Assembly (NCBI GenBank): GCA_000818945.1 | Contig: KN805436.1 | Coordinates: 67,618-131,617 of the forward strand | Length of the DNA stretch: 64,000 bases | Reading direction: 5' to 3' | Origin: Schizochytrium sp. CCTCC M209059 | Lineage: Eukaryota; Sar; Bigyra; Thraustochytrida; Thraustochytriidae | Part shown: piece by piece, positions 39,514-50,953 of the stretch | Layout of the letters: the number at the start of each line of letters is the position of its first letter | Position numbering within the stretch: the first letter of the stretch is position 1 | Program-made: the position numbers and the translations under genes | Notes under the pieces: generated by a model | The model's database searches: none | Seen by the model: only the letters and a program-made list of their open reading frames with translations | Told to the model about the DNA's origin: nothing

Positions 39514-39985
39514 GATGATAAGATTGTTGCGAACTTTTTGCGTGTCGTTGCTCAAATAGGAGGGTCGGAAACAAATATGCGAAAGGAGGTCTCGATCCAT
39601 CAGCCAAACTTATTTCTTGCATCGTCGAATGTACAACTGAGCTGCTTCGACTCGGAATGCCTCTTGTAGTACGCACAAAAGCTCCATGTTCCGCACGAAG
39701 AAAATGGCTTTGAACAGACCCATTGATCCTCTGGGCACCAAGTCAGTCAGTCTGGGATCGATCCTCTGAGCGTCAGTTCACTCGCCTCACCCGAAGCAAA
39801 AGCGGAACCCCTCCAAAGGCTGACTTGGCGCGCGCCCCAAGCTTGGTGCTACTACCGCTGCCGGTGCTGTCACTCGCCACGCGCCACGCGCAGACCGCCA
39901 AGCTCTCTTGGCACTCTAGAAACGTTGGCGTACAACTTGAGCGAGCTAGGGAAGTGAGACGAGCGAGCACCCGTCCGTTCATCCC
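39514..39985. other. Spacer between secreted protein and DUF1295 gene
   Basis: 3' UTR and promoter; no additional gene is visible. Confidence 0.5.
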
Positions 39986-40804
39986 ATGGGGGCCATCTCG
40001 AGCGTACCGCTCGCAGCCGTCGTCCGCGACGGCTTCGGGATCCAGGTGGCCGCGTGGGCCGTGGCTGCGACGCTCCAGACGGAAAGATTCTACGATGCGA
40101 CGGGCGCGGCTACGTTCTGGTGGCTGACGATTCGTTCGCTCTTGGCCAGAAAGGACAAGCTCCTCCGGAATTGGGTCAACAGCGGATTGGTCCTGCTCTG
40201 GTCAGGCCGTCTGGGCAGCTTTCTTGTGCAGCGTATCCTCAAGGACGGCAAGGACCGTCGCTTTGACAAAGTTCGCACCAAGCCGGCGGCATTCCTGGTG
40301 TACTGGGTCATGCAGGGCCTTTGGACCGTGGTCACGGGTCTTCCGGTGTACCTCATCAACGCCAAGCGTTCTGAAGATCCAGAGGGCGCTCGTGAGATCA
40401 CGGCGCTCGATCTTGTAGGCTGGACGTGCTGGATCCTTGGCTTTGCGCTGCAGGTCACCGCCGACAGCCAAAAGCATGCATTTCGCGCGGATCCGGCCAA
40501 CAAAGACAGCTTCATTACCACTGGCGTTTGGGCATGGTCGCAGCACCCCAACTACTTTGGCGAGATGGCCATGTGGGTCGGAATTTGGATCTCGAGCGCG
40601 TCCCAGATGCAAGGTCTTGAGTACGCTACGGTGCTGTGCCCGCTGTTCAACATTTGCTTGTTACGCTTCGTGAGCGGTGTTCCTCTCTTGCAGCGTCATG
40701 CGCGTCAAAAGTGGGGAGACGATCCCGTCTGGCAGCGTTACCATGCTCGCACGCCTCTGCTTTTGCCGAACCCGACGCTTTCTCCAGTCTCCAAGACCGC
40801 CTAA
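39986..40804 (+). CDS. DUF1295 / steroid 5-alpha-reductase-like membrane protein
   Basis: 272 residues with several hydrophobic segments. The C-terminal SQHPNYFGEMAMWVG (185-199) is the DUF1295 signature, a variant of the HPNY.GE motif of the isoprenylcysteine methyltransferase and steroid-reductase superfamily. It is followed by FVSGVPLLQ and W.RYHARTPLLLP. DKVRTKPAAFLVYWVMQ and GFALQVTADSQKHAFR are also family-typical. Members are predicted NADPH- or SAM-dependent enzymes of ER or chloroplast membranes; a specific substrate is not known. The start at 39986 is the first in-frame ATG. Confidence 0.88.
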   Translation: MGAISSVPLAAVVRDGFGIQVAAWAVAATLQTERFYDATGAATFWWLTIRSLLARKDKLLRNWVNSGLVLLWSGRLGSFLVQRILKDGKDRRFDKVRTKPAAFLVYWVMQGLWTVVTGLPVYLINAKRSEDPEGAREITALDLVGWTCWILGFALQVTADSQKHAFRADPANKDSFITTGVWAWSQHPNYFGEMAMWVGIWISSASQMQGLEYATVLCPLFNICLLRFVSGVPLLQRHARQKWGDDPVWQRYHARTPLLLPNPTLSPVSKTA

Positions 40805-41855
40805 TTATGTATGACGGCTGAAAGCAATTCCGTGCATTTTCATGTTTCGATCAGATCACAAGTACGTAGTATATCACTCACAACACACACTCCAAGGCTC
40901 TTCTCTTTGATTGTTTGCTCATCCTTGCCTCTGTTGCTTGTGCTGCTGCTGCCAATTTATGATCGACCATCGGCACGCATGTGACTGACTGCTAGTTGCC
41001 AAAACGCCCATGGATCCACCAATCTCCTACTGGCGGCGTGCCCGTGGAGACGAAATGTTCCGGCTCTTCTTCTTCTTCTTCTTTCCTCCGAGTCATTCAC
41101 CGCCAAGCCTTGCCTTTCTGACTCCTCCACTCGAGCCTACGTGCGTGCGACCAGCCAGCCAGCTAGCCAGCCAGCCAGCCAGCCAGCCAGCTTGTCGCGC
41201 TGTCGGCCTCTCCCTCGCCTCCCTCGCCAACCAGCATCCAACCCCGCCTGCCTGCCTCACCAAGATGAATGACGAGCCTACCTCCCGGCCTTCCTCCTCC
41301 TGCTGCTGCTAATGCTGACGCTGACGCTGCTCCCAGTCGCAGTGCACGAGCTGCAGCAGCTGCAGCGGCCAATGTGTCAGCGCTTCTCGCCCTGTTCCAC
41401 TCTGGCAAGGCTAGTTAGTAGCTGAGCTTGCTTGCCTGCGTGCTTCAAGTTGTTCTGGCTTCAAGGTGCAGAGGCTTGTGCAGCAGAGCGCCCGGCATTT
41501 CTATGCAGGCGAGGCGCATTGTCTGCCTGTCTGTCTGCCCGAGTCTGCCTAACTAACTTGTAAGAAAAAGAAAAAGAAGAAGAAGGAGAAGGAGAAGGAG
41601 GAGGAGGCGCGACGAGCCCTGGCCGCACATCCGCACGACCTCAGCTGCCAATCCGGCTTCGCGACCGCGAACTCGAGATCGCGAACGCAGGCAAGGAGCA
41701 AAGCAAAGCAGGGCAGAGCAAAGCAGAGCCAAAGCACAGAGCAGAGCAGAGCAGAGCAAAGCAGGGGGGCGGTCGCGCCTCGCCGCAGAAATCGAAACAA
41801 ATCACCAACTAGTGGTGGCTGACCTGACTCTGGCAGACAGACTACGCGAGCAAGG
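40805..41855. other. Spacer upstream of aspartokinase
   Basis: Microsatellites only: TTC repeats (41067-41083), CCAG runs (41151-41191), GCTGAC repeats (41312-41330), AAGAAG/GGAGAA (41563-41608), and imperfect AGAGCA pentamers (41695-41766), the last about 90 bases before the aspartokinase ATG. Confidence 0.55.
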
Positions 41856-44441
41856 ATGGCGAGCGAGACGGCGACGGCCGGCGATGGCGGCGCAGGCAGC
41901 GGCAGGTGGGTGGTGTGCAAGTTCGGAGGCACCTCTGTGAGCAGCGCCGAGACCTGGGGCGTGATCGTGAAGCGCGTCAAGGACCTGCGCAAGGATGGCA
42001 AGCGCGTGTGCCTGGTGCTCTCGGCTGTGTCGCAGACGACGAACCACCTCGTGGCCCTCGCCGCGGGCCTCGAGGCCGAGGCCGTCGCAGGAGGCACCCT
42101 GAGCCCCTCCAAGCAGTTCAAGACCAATGCCATGAAGATGCGCGCCATCGCCTCGAACCCCTCGGTCGCCACCATGGCACAGCAGGCAGAGACCGGCAAG
42201 GCGCCTGCAAATATTGTCGAGAACGAACTCACCTGGCTTCGCGAGCGCCACCAAAAGCATTGCGAGGAGCTTGGTGTCGAATTCAGCTGTGTCGAGCCCT
42301 ACCTCGAGGAGCTCAAGCGTCTTGTCAATGGCATCCGTCTGACCGGCGAGTCCACCTCCTCGCGTCTTCGCGCCCGCATCCTCGGATACGGTGAGCTGAT
42401 GAGCAGCACGATCGGTGTCGAGTTTGTGCGCCGCGCTATGGAAGAAGAAGGCGAAGCCGAGTACACCGACATTATTGACGCCCGCGACGTCCTGGTGACC
42501 ACCTCACGCAACAGCAACGGCGGCGATGGTGCTGTCGAGGATCCCTCGAACAAGTTCCTGAACGCAGACGTGACCCCGTTTTGCCTCGACTTGGAGACGA
42601 CGGGCAGCACCAACGCTGCCCCGGCCGACCTCGAGCGCGAGAGCCGCGGATCGTACGCTTCGAGCGGACTCAACCGACGTGCCCTCCTCTTTGCGGACAA
42701 GCGCGTCGTCGTGACGCAAGGCTTTATTGCAAGCACGCCCGAGGGCCAGGCATGCGTGCTGGGCCGTGGTGGCAGCGACACCTCGGGCGCTCTCTTTGCA
42801 GCCGCGCTTGCGGCCGAAAAGCTCGAGATTTGGACTGACGTCAACGGCATGTTCTCTTCGGACCCGCGCCAGGTCAAGAACGCGCGCCTGATCGAGGAGC
42901 TCACCTACCGCGAGGCCCAAGAGCTGGCAGCCATGGGTGCTAAGGTGCTGCACCCGCGCTGCCTCGGACCTGCATTCTGGGGCAAGATTCCCGTCGAGAT
43001 TCACAACACCATGAAGCCGTACTCGGAGCACCACACGCGCATTCTGCTCCCGGAACTCATCCCGCATAGCCAGGAAAGCGCCGTGATGGCCATCACCAAA
43101 CGCTCGGACCAGGTTCTGCTCACCATCACGTCGTTCGACATGTGGGGCGAGGCCGGTTTCCTGAGCCGTGTCTTTGCGCCGTTTCAGCATCTTGGCATCT
43201 CTGTCGATTTGATTGCCACTTCGCAGTACGCCGTGAGCATGACACTCGAGGACATTCCTGGTGGAACGCGTGGCCAGGCCTTTTCTGCCCTGATTCGCTC
43301 GCTCGAGCGCCAGGGCCGTGTCACCGTTGAGGAAGACTGCACGGTCGTTTCGATTGTGGGTCGCAAGCTGCGCACGCTCTTGCACGGCATGGCGGATGCC
43401 TTTAAGGAGCTTGAGCAGTACAACCTTTTGTTGCTGAGCGAGTCCACCGAGGACCTCAACATGTCTTTTGTCATGGGCAAGGACTCGAAGGAGGCCATTG
43501 ATCAGCTCGTCGCCAAGTTGCACTATGTTCTTCTCGAGCGTCCCGACAACCTTTCGCCGCCGGGCCCGCGACCGGTGTCGGCCATCGAGCTTGGAGCTGC
43601 TGCGGCCGGGGTCCCAAGGGATTTTCAGCTGCACAAGCGCAACAGCAGTGGTGGCAGCAGCACTGCCGCCCCGGCGGGTGGCAAGACGCGTGCGGCTTCG
43701 TTTTCGTCGACGCAGTACTGGCAGCTTCCGGCCCAGGCCGTGGTGAGCTCGCGTTCCACGGATCTCAGCCTTGAGAGCTCGGCGATCTGGCTCGAGGCCG
43801 AGGTTGCCAGGCACCAGTCGCAGTCGCGGCCATTCTCCATTATTGACCTCGAGTCCGTGCGCAGGGCTGCCGCCAGTCTCTCTGTGTACCCGCTTTCCTG
43901 GAGCGAGCAGCCTGCGGTGCTGCGGACGGTTCTTGCGGAGAACCCTGGTGTAACGTTCATGTGCCGCAGCGCGGCGCAGGTGATGAACCTTTGCTCGATT
44001 GTTGGCACACAGATCCAGGTCTTTTTGCTCTCGGGTGCGGATGAAGACGTTCCGTCTGGCGTCACGCTCGTGTCGCAGGCTCCGGCCGAGGAGGCCATCG
44101 TCAAGGCACAGAGCGTGCTTGGCGGCGCGCGCGTTGTTGTGGCGAATATCATCGAGGAGGCTGCCCCTATGGCCACCATTGATGTGTGGTTCAGCACTCG
44201 CGTCGCCAATCAGCGCGTGCACGTTGTTTCGAGCTTGGATGCAGGCATTAAGCGCGTGCAGGCCCTTCAGGTCGACCAAGAGATTCTCGACTCTATTCTC
44301 GTCTTTAACGACGAGGAAGCGGAGGTCTCCTCGGAGGGTTTGATTTCGACGCCTGGCCGCATCGCGCTCGTGGGCGTTCCTTCGACGCCTTTTGACACGC
44401 AGACGCGCCAGCCCGTCGCAGAATTTGTTCGCTTTGCCTGA
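41856..44441 (+). CDS. Aspartokinase with degenerate DapDC-like C-terminal extension
   Basis: 861 residues, single exon. Catalyses phosphorylation of aspartate, the first step to lysine, threonine and methionine. VCKFGGTSVS (20-29) is the kinase nucleotide loop. FIASTPEGQACVLGRGGSDTSG is the aspartate/ATP site, and ELAAMGAKVLHPR is also conserved. Two ACT domains follow (about 409-470 and 490-560), expected to bind inhibitory lysine or threonine. Residues about 575-655 are a Ser/Ala-rich linker. Residues about 657-861 resemble the N-terminal part of diaminopimelate decarboxylase (FSIIDLESVRRAAASLS, then AVLRTVLAENPGVTFMC), but the usual YA.KAN motif with the PLP-binding Lys is replaced by YPLSWSEQPA. 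Xanthomonas has a fused aspartokinase-DapDC, so a decayed fusion partner is a reasonable inference. Confidence 0.9.
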   Translation: MASETATAGDGGAGSGRWVVCKFGGTSVSSAETWGVIVKRVKDLRKDGKRVCLVLSAVSQTTNHLVALAAGLEAEAVAGGTLSPSKQFKTNAMKMRAIASNPSVATMAQQAETGKAPANIVENELTWLRERHQKHCEELGVEFSCVEPYLEELKRLVNGIRLTGESTSSRLRARILGYGELMSSTIGVEFVRRAMEEEGEAEYTDIIDARDVLVTTSRNSNGGDGAVEDPSNKFLNADVTPFCLDLETTGSTNAAPADLERESRGSYASSGLNRRALLFADKRVVVTQGFIASTPEGQACVLGRGGSDTSGALFAAALAAEKLEIWTDVNGMFSSDPRQVKNARLIEELTYREAQELAAMGAKVLHPRCLGPAFWGKIPVEIHNTMKPYSEHHTRILLPELIPHSQESAVMAITKRSDQVLLTITSFDMWGEAGFLSRVFAPFQHLGISVDLIATSQYAVSMTLEDIPGGTRGQAFSALIRSLERQGRVTVEEDCTVVSIVGRKLRTLLHGMADAFKELEQYNLLLLSESTEDLNMSFVMGKDSKEAIDQLVAKLHYVLLERPDNLSPPGPRPVSAIELGAAAAGVPRDFQLHKRNSSGGSSTAAPAGGKTRAASFSSTQYWQLPAQAVVSSRSTDLSLESSAIWLEAEVARHQSQSRPFSIIDLESVRRAAASLSVYPLSWSEQPAVLRTVLAENPGVTFMCRSAAQVMNLCSIVGTQIQVFLLSGADEDVPSGVTLVSQAPAEEAIVKAQSVLGGARVVVANIIEEAAPMATIDVWFSTRVANQRVHVVSSLDAGIKRVQALQVDQEILDSILVFNDEEAEVSSEGLISTPGRIALVGVPSTPFDTQTRQPVAEFVRFA

Positions 44442-45466
44442 GCTTTGAATCCCTAAACTCGTGCTATAGTCCTGATCTTACCGCCACAAGTGATTTGCAT
44501 TGCTCTCCGTTTTTCCTTCGCGTACATTTGCTTTGTGTGCTGCTTGCAGTACTCTCTTTCACTGCAACAAAGAAATATGCATGGGTCCAATTTTTCTTCA
44601 CGTACATTTGCTTTGCTTGCAATACTCTTTTTCACGGCAACAAAGAAATATGCATGGCTCTCCGTTGTTCTTCGCGTACATTTGCTTTGAGTGCTGCTTG
44701 CAATACTGTCTTTCACAGCAACAAAGAAATATGCATGGGTCCAATTTTTCTTCGCGTACATCTGCTTTGCTTGCAATACTCTCTTTCACGGCAACGAAGC
44801 GAGTTGCATGGCTCTCCGTTTTTCTTCGCGTGCATCTGCTCTGCGTGCTGCTTGCAATACTCTCTTTCACGGCAAGAAAGGAATTTGCATGGCTCTCCGT
44901 TTTCTTTCGCGTACGTACATTTGCTTTATGTGCTTGCTTGCTTGCAATACTCTCTTTCACGGCAACAAAGAAATTGGCATGGCTCTCCGTTTTTCTTCGC
45001 GTGCATCTGCTCTGTGTGCTGCTTGCAATACTCTCTTTCACGGTAAGAAAGAAATTTGCATGGCTCCCTCTTCCCTTTCGCGTATACATCACACACAAAA
45101 TATACTTTCTTTCTATTGCTTGCAATCACAAGTGCAAAGCGTCGCATCAATTTTTCGCGTATCGAAGAGGCAGATGTTCATGGGACAGAGTAGAGTACCG
45201 AAGCTATGAAACTGAAGTCCGCGTTGAACTTCCCTCTTCTTTCGTTCTCTCTCTCGACCTACGAACGCAGGCACACTATGAAGGGCCGGCCGGTCGTACG
45301 TACGATCCTTGTCGCAAGAAAAAGCTGACTGGCATAAGAGGTTGGTTATACATGGCATGCCAGACGGCAAGAAGTAACAACGTCACATATACACACACAC
45401 AAATGCGCGAGCGTGTGCAAAATTCTCCACGACCGAATACGTGGAGAATGTCGGCAAATGATTCAC
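44442..45466. other. Shared 3' region of aspartokinase and MYB genes
   Basis: Mostly occupied by the 73-91 bp minisatellite (44495-45080). The rest is A/T-richer spacer. Long open frames on both strands are a by-product of the repeats. Confidence 0.6.
44495..45080. repeat. Seven-unit minisatellite with higher-order dimer structure
   Basis: Units begin near 44495, 44577, 44651, 44732, 44804, 44884 and 44976, with an eighth partial start at about 45057. Lengths alternate 81, 74, 81, 73, 81, 91, 81. Each contains TTGCATGG, TTCTTCGCGTACAT (or TGCATC), TTGCAATACTCTCTTTCAC and AACAAAGAAA or AAGAAAG. Units 1 and 3 carry GCTCTCCG and GTGCTGCTTGC; units 2 and 4 carry GGTCCAATTTTTCTTC and lack the GTGCTGC segment. 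So the first four units are a duplicated dimer. Confidence 0.95.
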
Positions 45467-46265
45467 TCATGGTTTCTTTGTCTGTCGCTGGATGCTCTTG
45501 AAGCGAATCTTGACGCTGTTTTCGGTACGGCCGGGGAGAAACTTTGAAATGACAGCCCATCGATTGCCAAGTTCTTGTTGCTTTTCAACGATGATTTGAT
45601 CCTCCTCGGGAGTCCACGATCCCTTTTTGATGCTTGGATCAAGGTGATTCGTGTACCTTTCCCGACATTGTTTTGGATTGCGACCCTCAATTTCACGCGC
45701 GACATAGCCCCAATTCTTGGGATTTTGGGCAGCGAGCATCAAGAGGCGCTGGTCCTCCTCGGGCGTCCAGTGACCCTTTACGACTCGAGGATCGAGAGCC
45801 TTTTTCCAACGTTGGAGACATTGGACGTTGCTGCGTCCCGGGACTTCAGAGGCGATTGCTTTCCAGTTCTTTTTCTCGTGCCGCTCGACGGCGCGACGCA
45901 AGAGTTCGTCCTCCTCATCGGTCCAGCGACGCGGAACGGCGGTCGGTTTTTCTGAACGCGCATATTCGCGCGTCTTGACCGCAATGTCTGGTCGCGAAGA
46001 ATCTCCACCGCAATCGCTCGAAGCTGAGCCAGGAAGAGGGCTCGCGTTTGGGGAGGGCGACCCGCCGTCGAAGCTGCTGTTGTTTTCATGACTTTCCTCG
46101 GTCACCCCCCGCACGCCAATATTTGACGATTGCATGATAAGGTTTGCGGGATGGGGCATGGAAGCAAGGTCCTGGGGAGGCGGGGGGGAGCCAAAGGAGG
46201 TTGTGCCATGTTGTCGCTGGTGTTGTTGTTGCTGCTGCTGTGGTTGGTTTTGCTGTAAGTGTTGC

Positions 46266-46304
<39 letters not shown>

Positions 46305-48229
46305 AATAGGAGCTGAGAGTTGAATCCAGGGAACCCTTGCACAGGCCTCGTAAAATCCATTTCGCACCAGTTCGGATTTTCCATGACAAGACGAAGTTCT
46401 TCTTCCAAACGAGTACGATTCGCGTCGCGAAAAGTGGTAAAACGTTGCATGCTCTCAGGTCGAGAGCGCTTGGAACCCATGTCGCCGCCACCAGCGCGAC
46501 TTGCGGATGCCGCGGTGAAGTGAACGCTTCCCAGCGGAGATGAAGAGAGAGTCGGAGACACGGGCAGCGATGTAGACGGCGTCGAGGAGGAAGACAGAGA
46601 TGAGGAGGAGGAGGAAGTTGAAAAGTTGCGTCCTGTAGGTTGAGGAGGAGGCGGCATTGCCACGCCCGGCGAGAGCGTCGGGACAGAAAAGGTTTTATTT
46701 GGAACACTTTGCTGTTGATGTTGCTGCTGCAGTTGTTGTTGCGCAAAAACATTCTGAAGTGCTTCGAGGGCCTCTTGTGAGGTCCATGAAGATGATGACG
46801 ACGATCGATTTGAAAAGGTTGGTACCAGACCGACGGGCTGAGATGGCGGCATTTCCCCTCTACGAGCTGCTGGTGAGAGTCCCTGCTGCGACTCGTCTTG
46901 ATGCTTTTGCTCCTGCAAGTGCTGTGGCAAGGGGGGCACGGGGGGTGGCATTGTTTGTTGGGATGCTTGTGTTTGTTGTGACTTTGTCAAGAGAGCTTGG
47001 ATTTGCGCGAGTGCTTGCGCCGTGATGGGCGAGCTCGACGAGGGTCCGTTTGGCGAAGAAGTTGACTGGCTGGAGCGTTGCTGATGTGCCTGAGGTGGTT
47101 GCGGTGGAGGCACGAACGAAGGCGCCGAGGCGTGAGGTTCTCGACCTTGTTGTTGCTGTTGTTGCTGCTGTTGTTTTTGTCGATCAAGATGCTGGTGCTG
47201 GTGTTGGTGCTGTTGATGCTGGAAAGACAGTGATGATGAATGTGGTGACGATGACGATGACGATGAAGAGGCAGATGAAGTAGAGGATGATGGCTGAAAG
47301 ATACTAGGCTGGAAACCACCAGCAGTGTACATGGGTCCACCCGGTGCGGAGGACGTGGGTCCGAGCGGCGAGCCAAAGGGCGATTGCGCTTGCGCTTGGC
47401 CCTGGGTCTTATTGAGCCTCTGCAACTTTTTCGAGACCTTTTCCTGTTTGACTTTGTCGTGGACAATATCCCGCATTGGATCTGCGGTTCCGAGACCTGT
47501 AACAGAAAGCTGCATGGCATGGCGCGCGGCGGCCTCTGTTTCTTGCAGTTTACGGGCGGCGTCGGCGCGGGCATGCTCTGTTACCCGATATTCGAGTACA
47601 CGACGCAACAATGCACCATTGTCGTGGTCCGCATGGCTGAGCGCTCGGTGTGTTTCGGGATCGTTGTGCAAGAGGAGGGCGCTGACGAGCTGCTTGGAGG
47701 CTTTATCGTCTGGAAACAAAGCGGAGGCCTTGCGCACGAGACCTGCAATGGCAGCTGATTTCTGGCCCTGGGACTCGAAATGCAGAGAGTGCTTGAGGTT
47801 GCTGTCGCTGTTGAGACGCTGAAAGGATTGCGTGAGGTCGTCGACGTTTCGTGAGGCGAGCGCATTCGTCGCACTTCGCGCGTTAAACCCGAGGGAAGGT
47901 CCCGCGCCGTACATGTTGCGCGGATACGATGATGCAGCCGAGGAAGAAGACGAAGAAGAAGAAGAGGAGGTGACAGCAGGATTTGGATTGGCGTTAGCGG
48001 CTGCGGAGGCTGCCGCCGCTGCTGCTGCTGCCGCCGCCGCTGCGGAGGCTTCCGTCCCGAAGAGGAGACCGGTCGACTGCTGGTGTGCTTCCGCTCGTTT
48101 GATTTGTTCTTGCAGGCCGACGAGGTAGGCGTCCTTCTCGTTGAGCAGCGCCAGGATCCTCTCGCGTTCCCTGGCGAGCTGCTCCGCCTTGGCCTCGAGC
48201 TGCTGCTTTTCCCTCATGCTCAAGCTCAT
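45467..48229 (-). CDS. Three-repeat MYB (3R-MYB) transcription factor with long Gln-rich region
   Basis: 920 residues, single exon. The N-terminus (1-50) is a charged coiled coil. Residues 60-765 are low complexity: poly-Ala (about 63-78), Ser runs, and several poly-Gln tracts from CAG/CAA repeats. Three MYB repeats close the protein: R1 767-815 (RRWTDEEDELL), R2 816-868 (KGHWTPEEDQRL ... RNPKQCRERYTNHLDPS), R3 869-917 (KGSWTPEEDQIIV ... GRTENSVKIRF). All nine helix-packing Trp or equivalent positions look intact. R2-R3 keep the c-MYB-like NPKQCRERY and NSVKIRF recognition helices, so it should bind AACNG-type sites. In animals and plants 3R-MYBs control G2/M genes. The repeats sit at the C-terminus, opposite to the animal arrangement. 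Confidence 0.93.
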
Positions 48230-49592
48230 GGCCGCGTCGCTCTACTTCTCGCTCGCCTCTGTGCTCTGCTCTGCTCTGCTCGGCTCGGCTCGGCTCTGCG
48301 GTGCTTCCTTCGCCTCGCGAGAGCAGTCCGGACCGTAGCCGCGGTGCACGCACGCACGCACGCACGCAGTGTGCTACGCCCGCGTGCCGGCGCCCGTCCG
48401 CTGGCTCCCCTCGCCGGACGCGCGTCGTCGGCCGCGCCTTTTCCCGTCTACCGCGCGAGGGCGCAGGGAGGGAGGGAGAAAGCAGGCCCGGAGGAAGGAA
48501 GAAGCCTTGAGCAGGAAAAAAAGAAAGAAAGAAAAAAAGAAAGGAAAAGCAGAAAGGCTCGTGACGGCGCGCACTCTCTCTTGTCCCACCTCAGCACGCG
48601 CGTCTCCTACTGTTTCCAGTGGCTGCGGTCTAGGCCTCCCTCGTACGAGCGCGCGCGTGCAGCTGGCTGGTGTTTGTTGGAGAGAAAGAACAAGAGAAAG
48701 AAAAGAAAGACTGCCTTGCCTTGCCTTGCCTTGCCTTACCTTACCTTACCTGGCCTGGGCTGCTGGCCCGCGCAGCGCGGTGCCGAACCGCGCGCGTCCC
48801 GCGAGCGATGCTGTGCGGGGCCGCGCAGCGTCGGCGTCGCCTACCGCAGGAGCGGCGAGCAGGAGGAGGAGTTCGGGGTTCCGAGGAAACGAGAAGAGGC
48901 AAAACGGGGGGCGAGGGGACGCCGCCGCACGTGCCCACGGCTCTTCCTGGTCTTGTTTCGTTCAGGCGGAGCCGCCGAGCCTCCTCGCGCTGCAGCTGTG
49001 CAGCGACGTGCAGCTCGCACGCACGCACGCACGCCTGCTTCACGCGGGCGTGCGAGCCCTCAATTCGTCGCACGAATGCACGCTGGACGCTCCGACGCCG
49101 GGCCCGCTCGCTCGTTCTCGCCAACCAAAGCGACGCAGCTGCAGGTGCAGGCAGGTCCGGGCAAGCTCGCTCGCCCGCCCGCCCTCCCCGCTTCCCCGCT
49201 CGCCAGCTCCGGCCGCCTCCACGTGTGGTGCTCCCCGCCCAGCGCCGCCTCCCGGCCGCCGCTCGCCGCCGCCGCTCGCCGCGCGGCAACCGATCGACCG
49301 CCTGCAGGGCTCAGTCAGGGGAGGGAGCGCAGGCAGAGAGAGAGAGAGAGAGAGACAGCGAGGCGAGCAGAGCGAAGCAGGAGAGCAGAGCGAGGGACAG
49401 CAAAGCACGCGCAGCCAGCCAGCTCGAGGAGGAGGAGGAGGAGGAGGAGGAGGCGGCCTGCGCGGCGGCTCTCTCGGACGCCTTGCGAGCCCGCGCGAGC
49501 GCGAGCGGGACGCACGCACGCGCGGCCTCGCGTCGCGTCGCGTCGCTGCGCTGCGCGAGGGCGCGAGGGCGGGAAGGCGGTCTGTCTGTTCA

Positions 49593-50249
<657 letters not shown>

Positions 50250-50911
50250 TCACTCGCTCTCTCTCTCTCTCGCTCGCTCGCTCCTTCCGCTGGCCCGCTG
50301 GGGACTTCGCTGCCACTGCGCTGCGCTTCGTTGCGCGTGGGTGCCGCGCCGTGCCGTGCCGTGCCTGCCTGCCTCGGGCCGACCGCTCACCCGCGCGTCC
50401 GTCGGAGGCGGCGGAGGCGAGCACGGCCGCGGCGGCGTTCACCGCCACCCTGTTTACGAACTGGTGCCCTGCTTGCGCCCTTTCCTTGGTCTTCCTGTCC
50501 TCCTCTCCTCTCGCCGAGTCCTGCCCGGCAGAGCAGCCCAGATAACAAACAACTAGCAGGCCTCCTACCCCTACCCGTATAGTCAGCGAGTGAGCCCAGC
50601 CAGGGCAGCCCCAGCCCCAGACCAGACCAGGCGATACGAGCTGGCCCTGGACCTGTTCTGCCTGCCACCCTGGTCTACTCCTCCTCTCTCCGGCCGTCCC
50701 AACTCGCTCACTGGTGGCCGCGTCCGCTCCGTCGGGCTGGCTAGCCAGGGCTGGATGGCGGGCTGGAAAGACGGATCTTCGCGCGCGCCGCGCCCCGCGA
50801 GCGGTCGAGAGCGCGGCCGCGCGAGTAGAAGGAAAGCCTGCCCTGCTCCGCTCTGCTCTGCTCTGCTCTGCTCTGCTCTGCTTAGGCCTGCCTCCTTAGA
50901 AGCTGCTTGAA

Positions 50912-50953
<42 letters not shown>

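Noticed and set aside
42504..44279. 591-codon minus-strand frame opposite aspartokinase
   Set aside because: Codon-bias shadow; the sense strand is clearly the aspartokinase.
44500..45501. 333-codon plus-strand frame and 175-codon minus-strand frame in the minisatellite
   Set aside because: Both follow the repeat units, and no family is seen; the frame is kept open by repetition.
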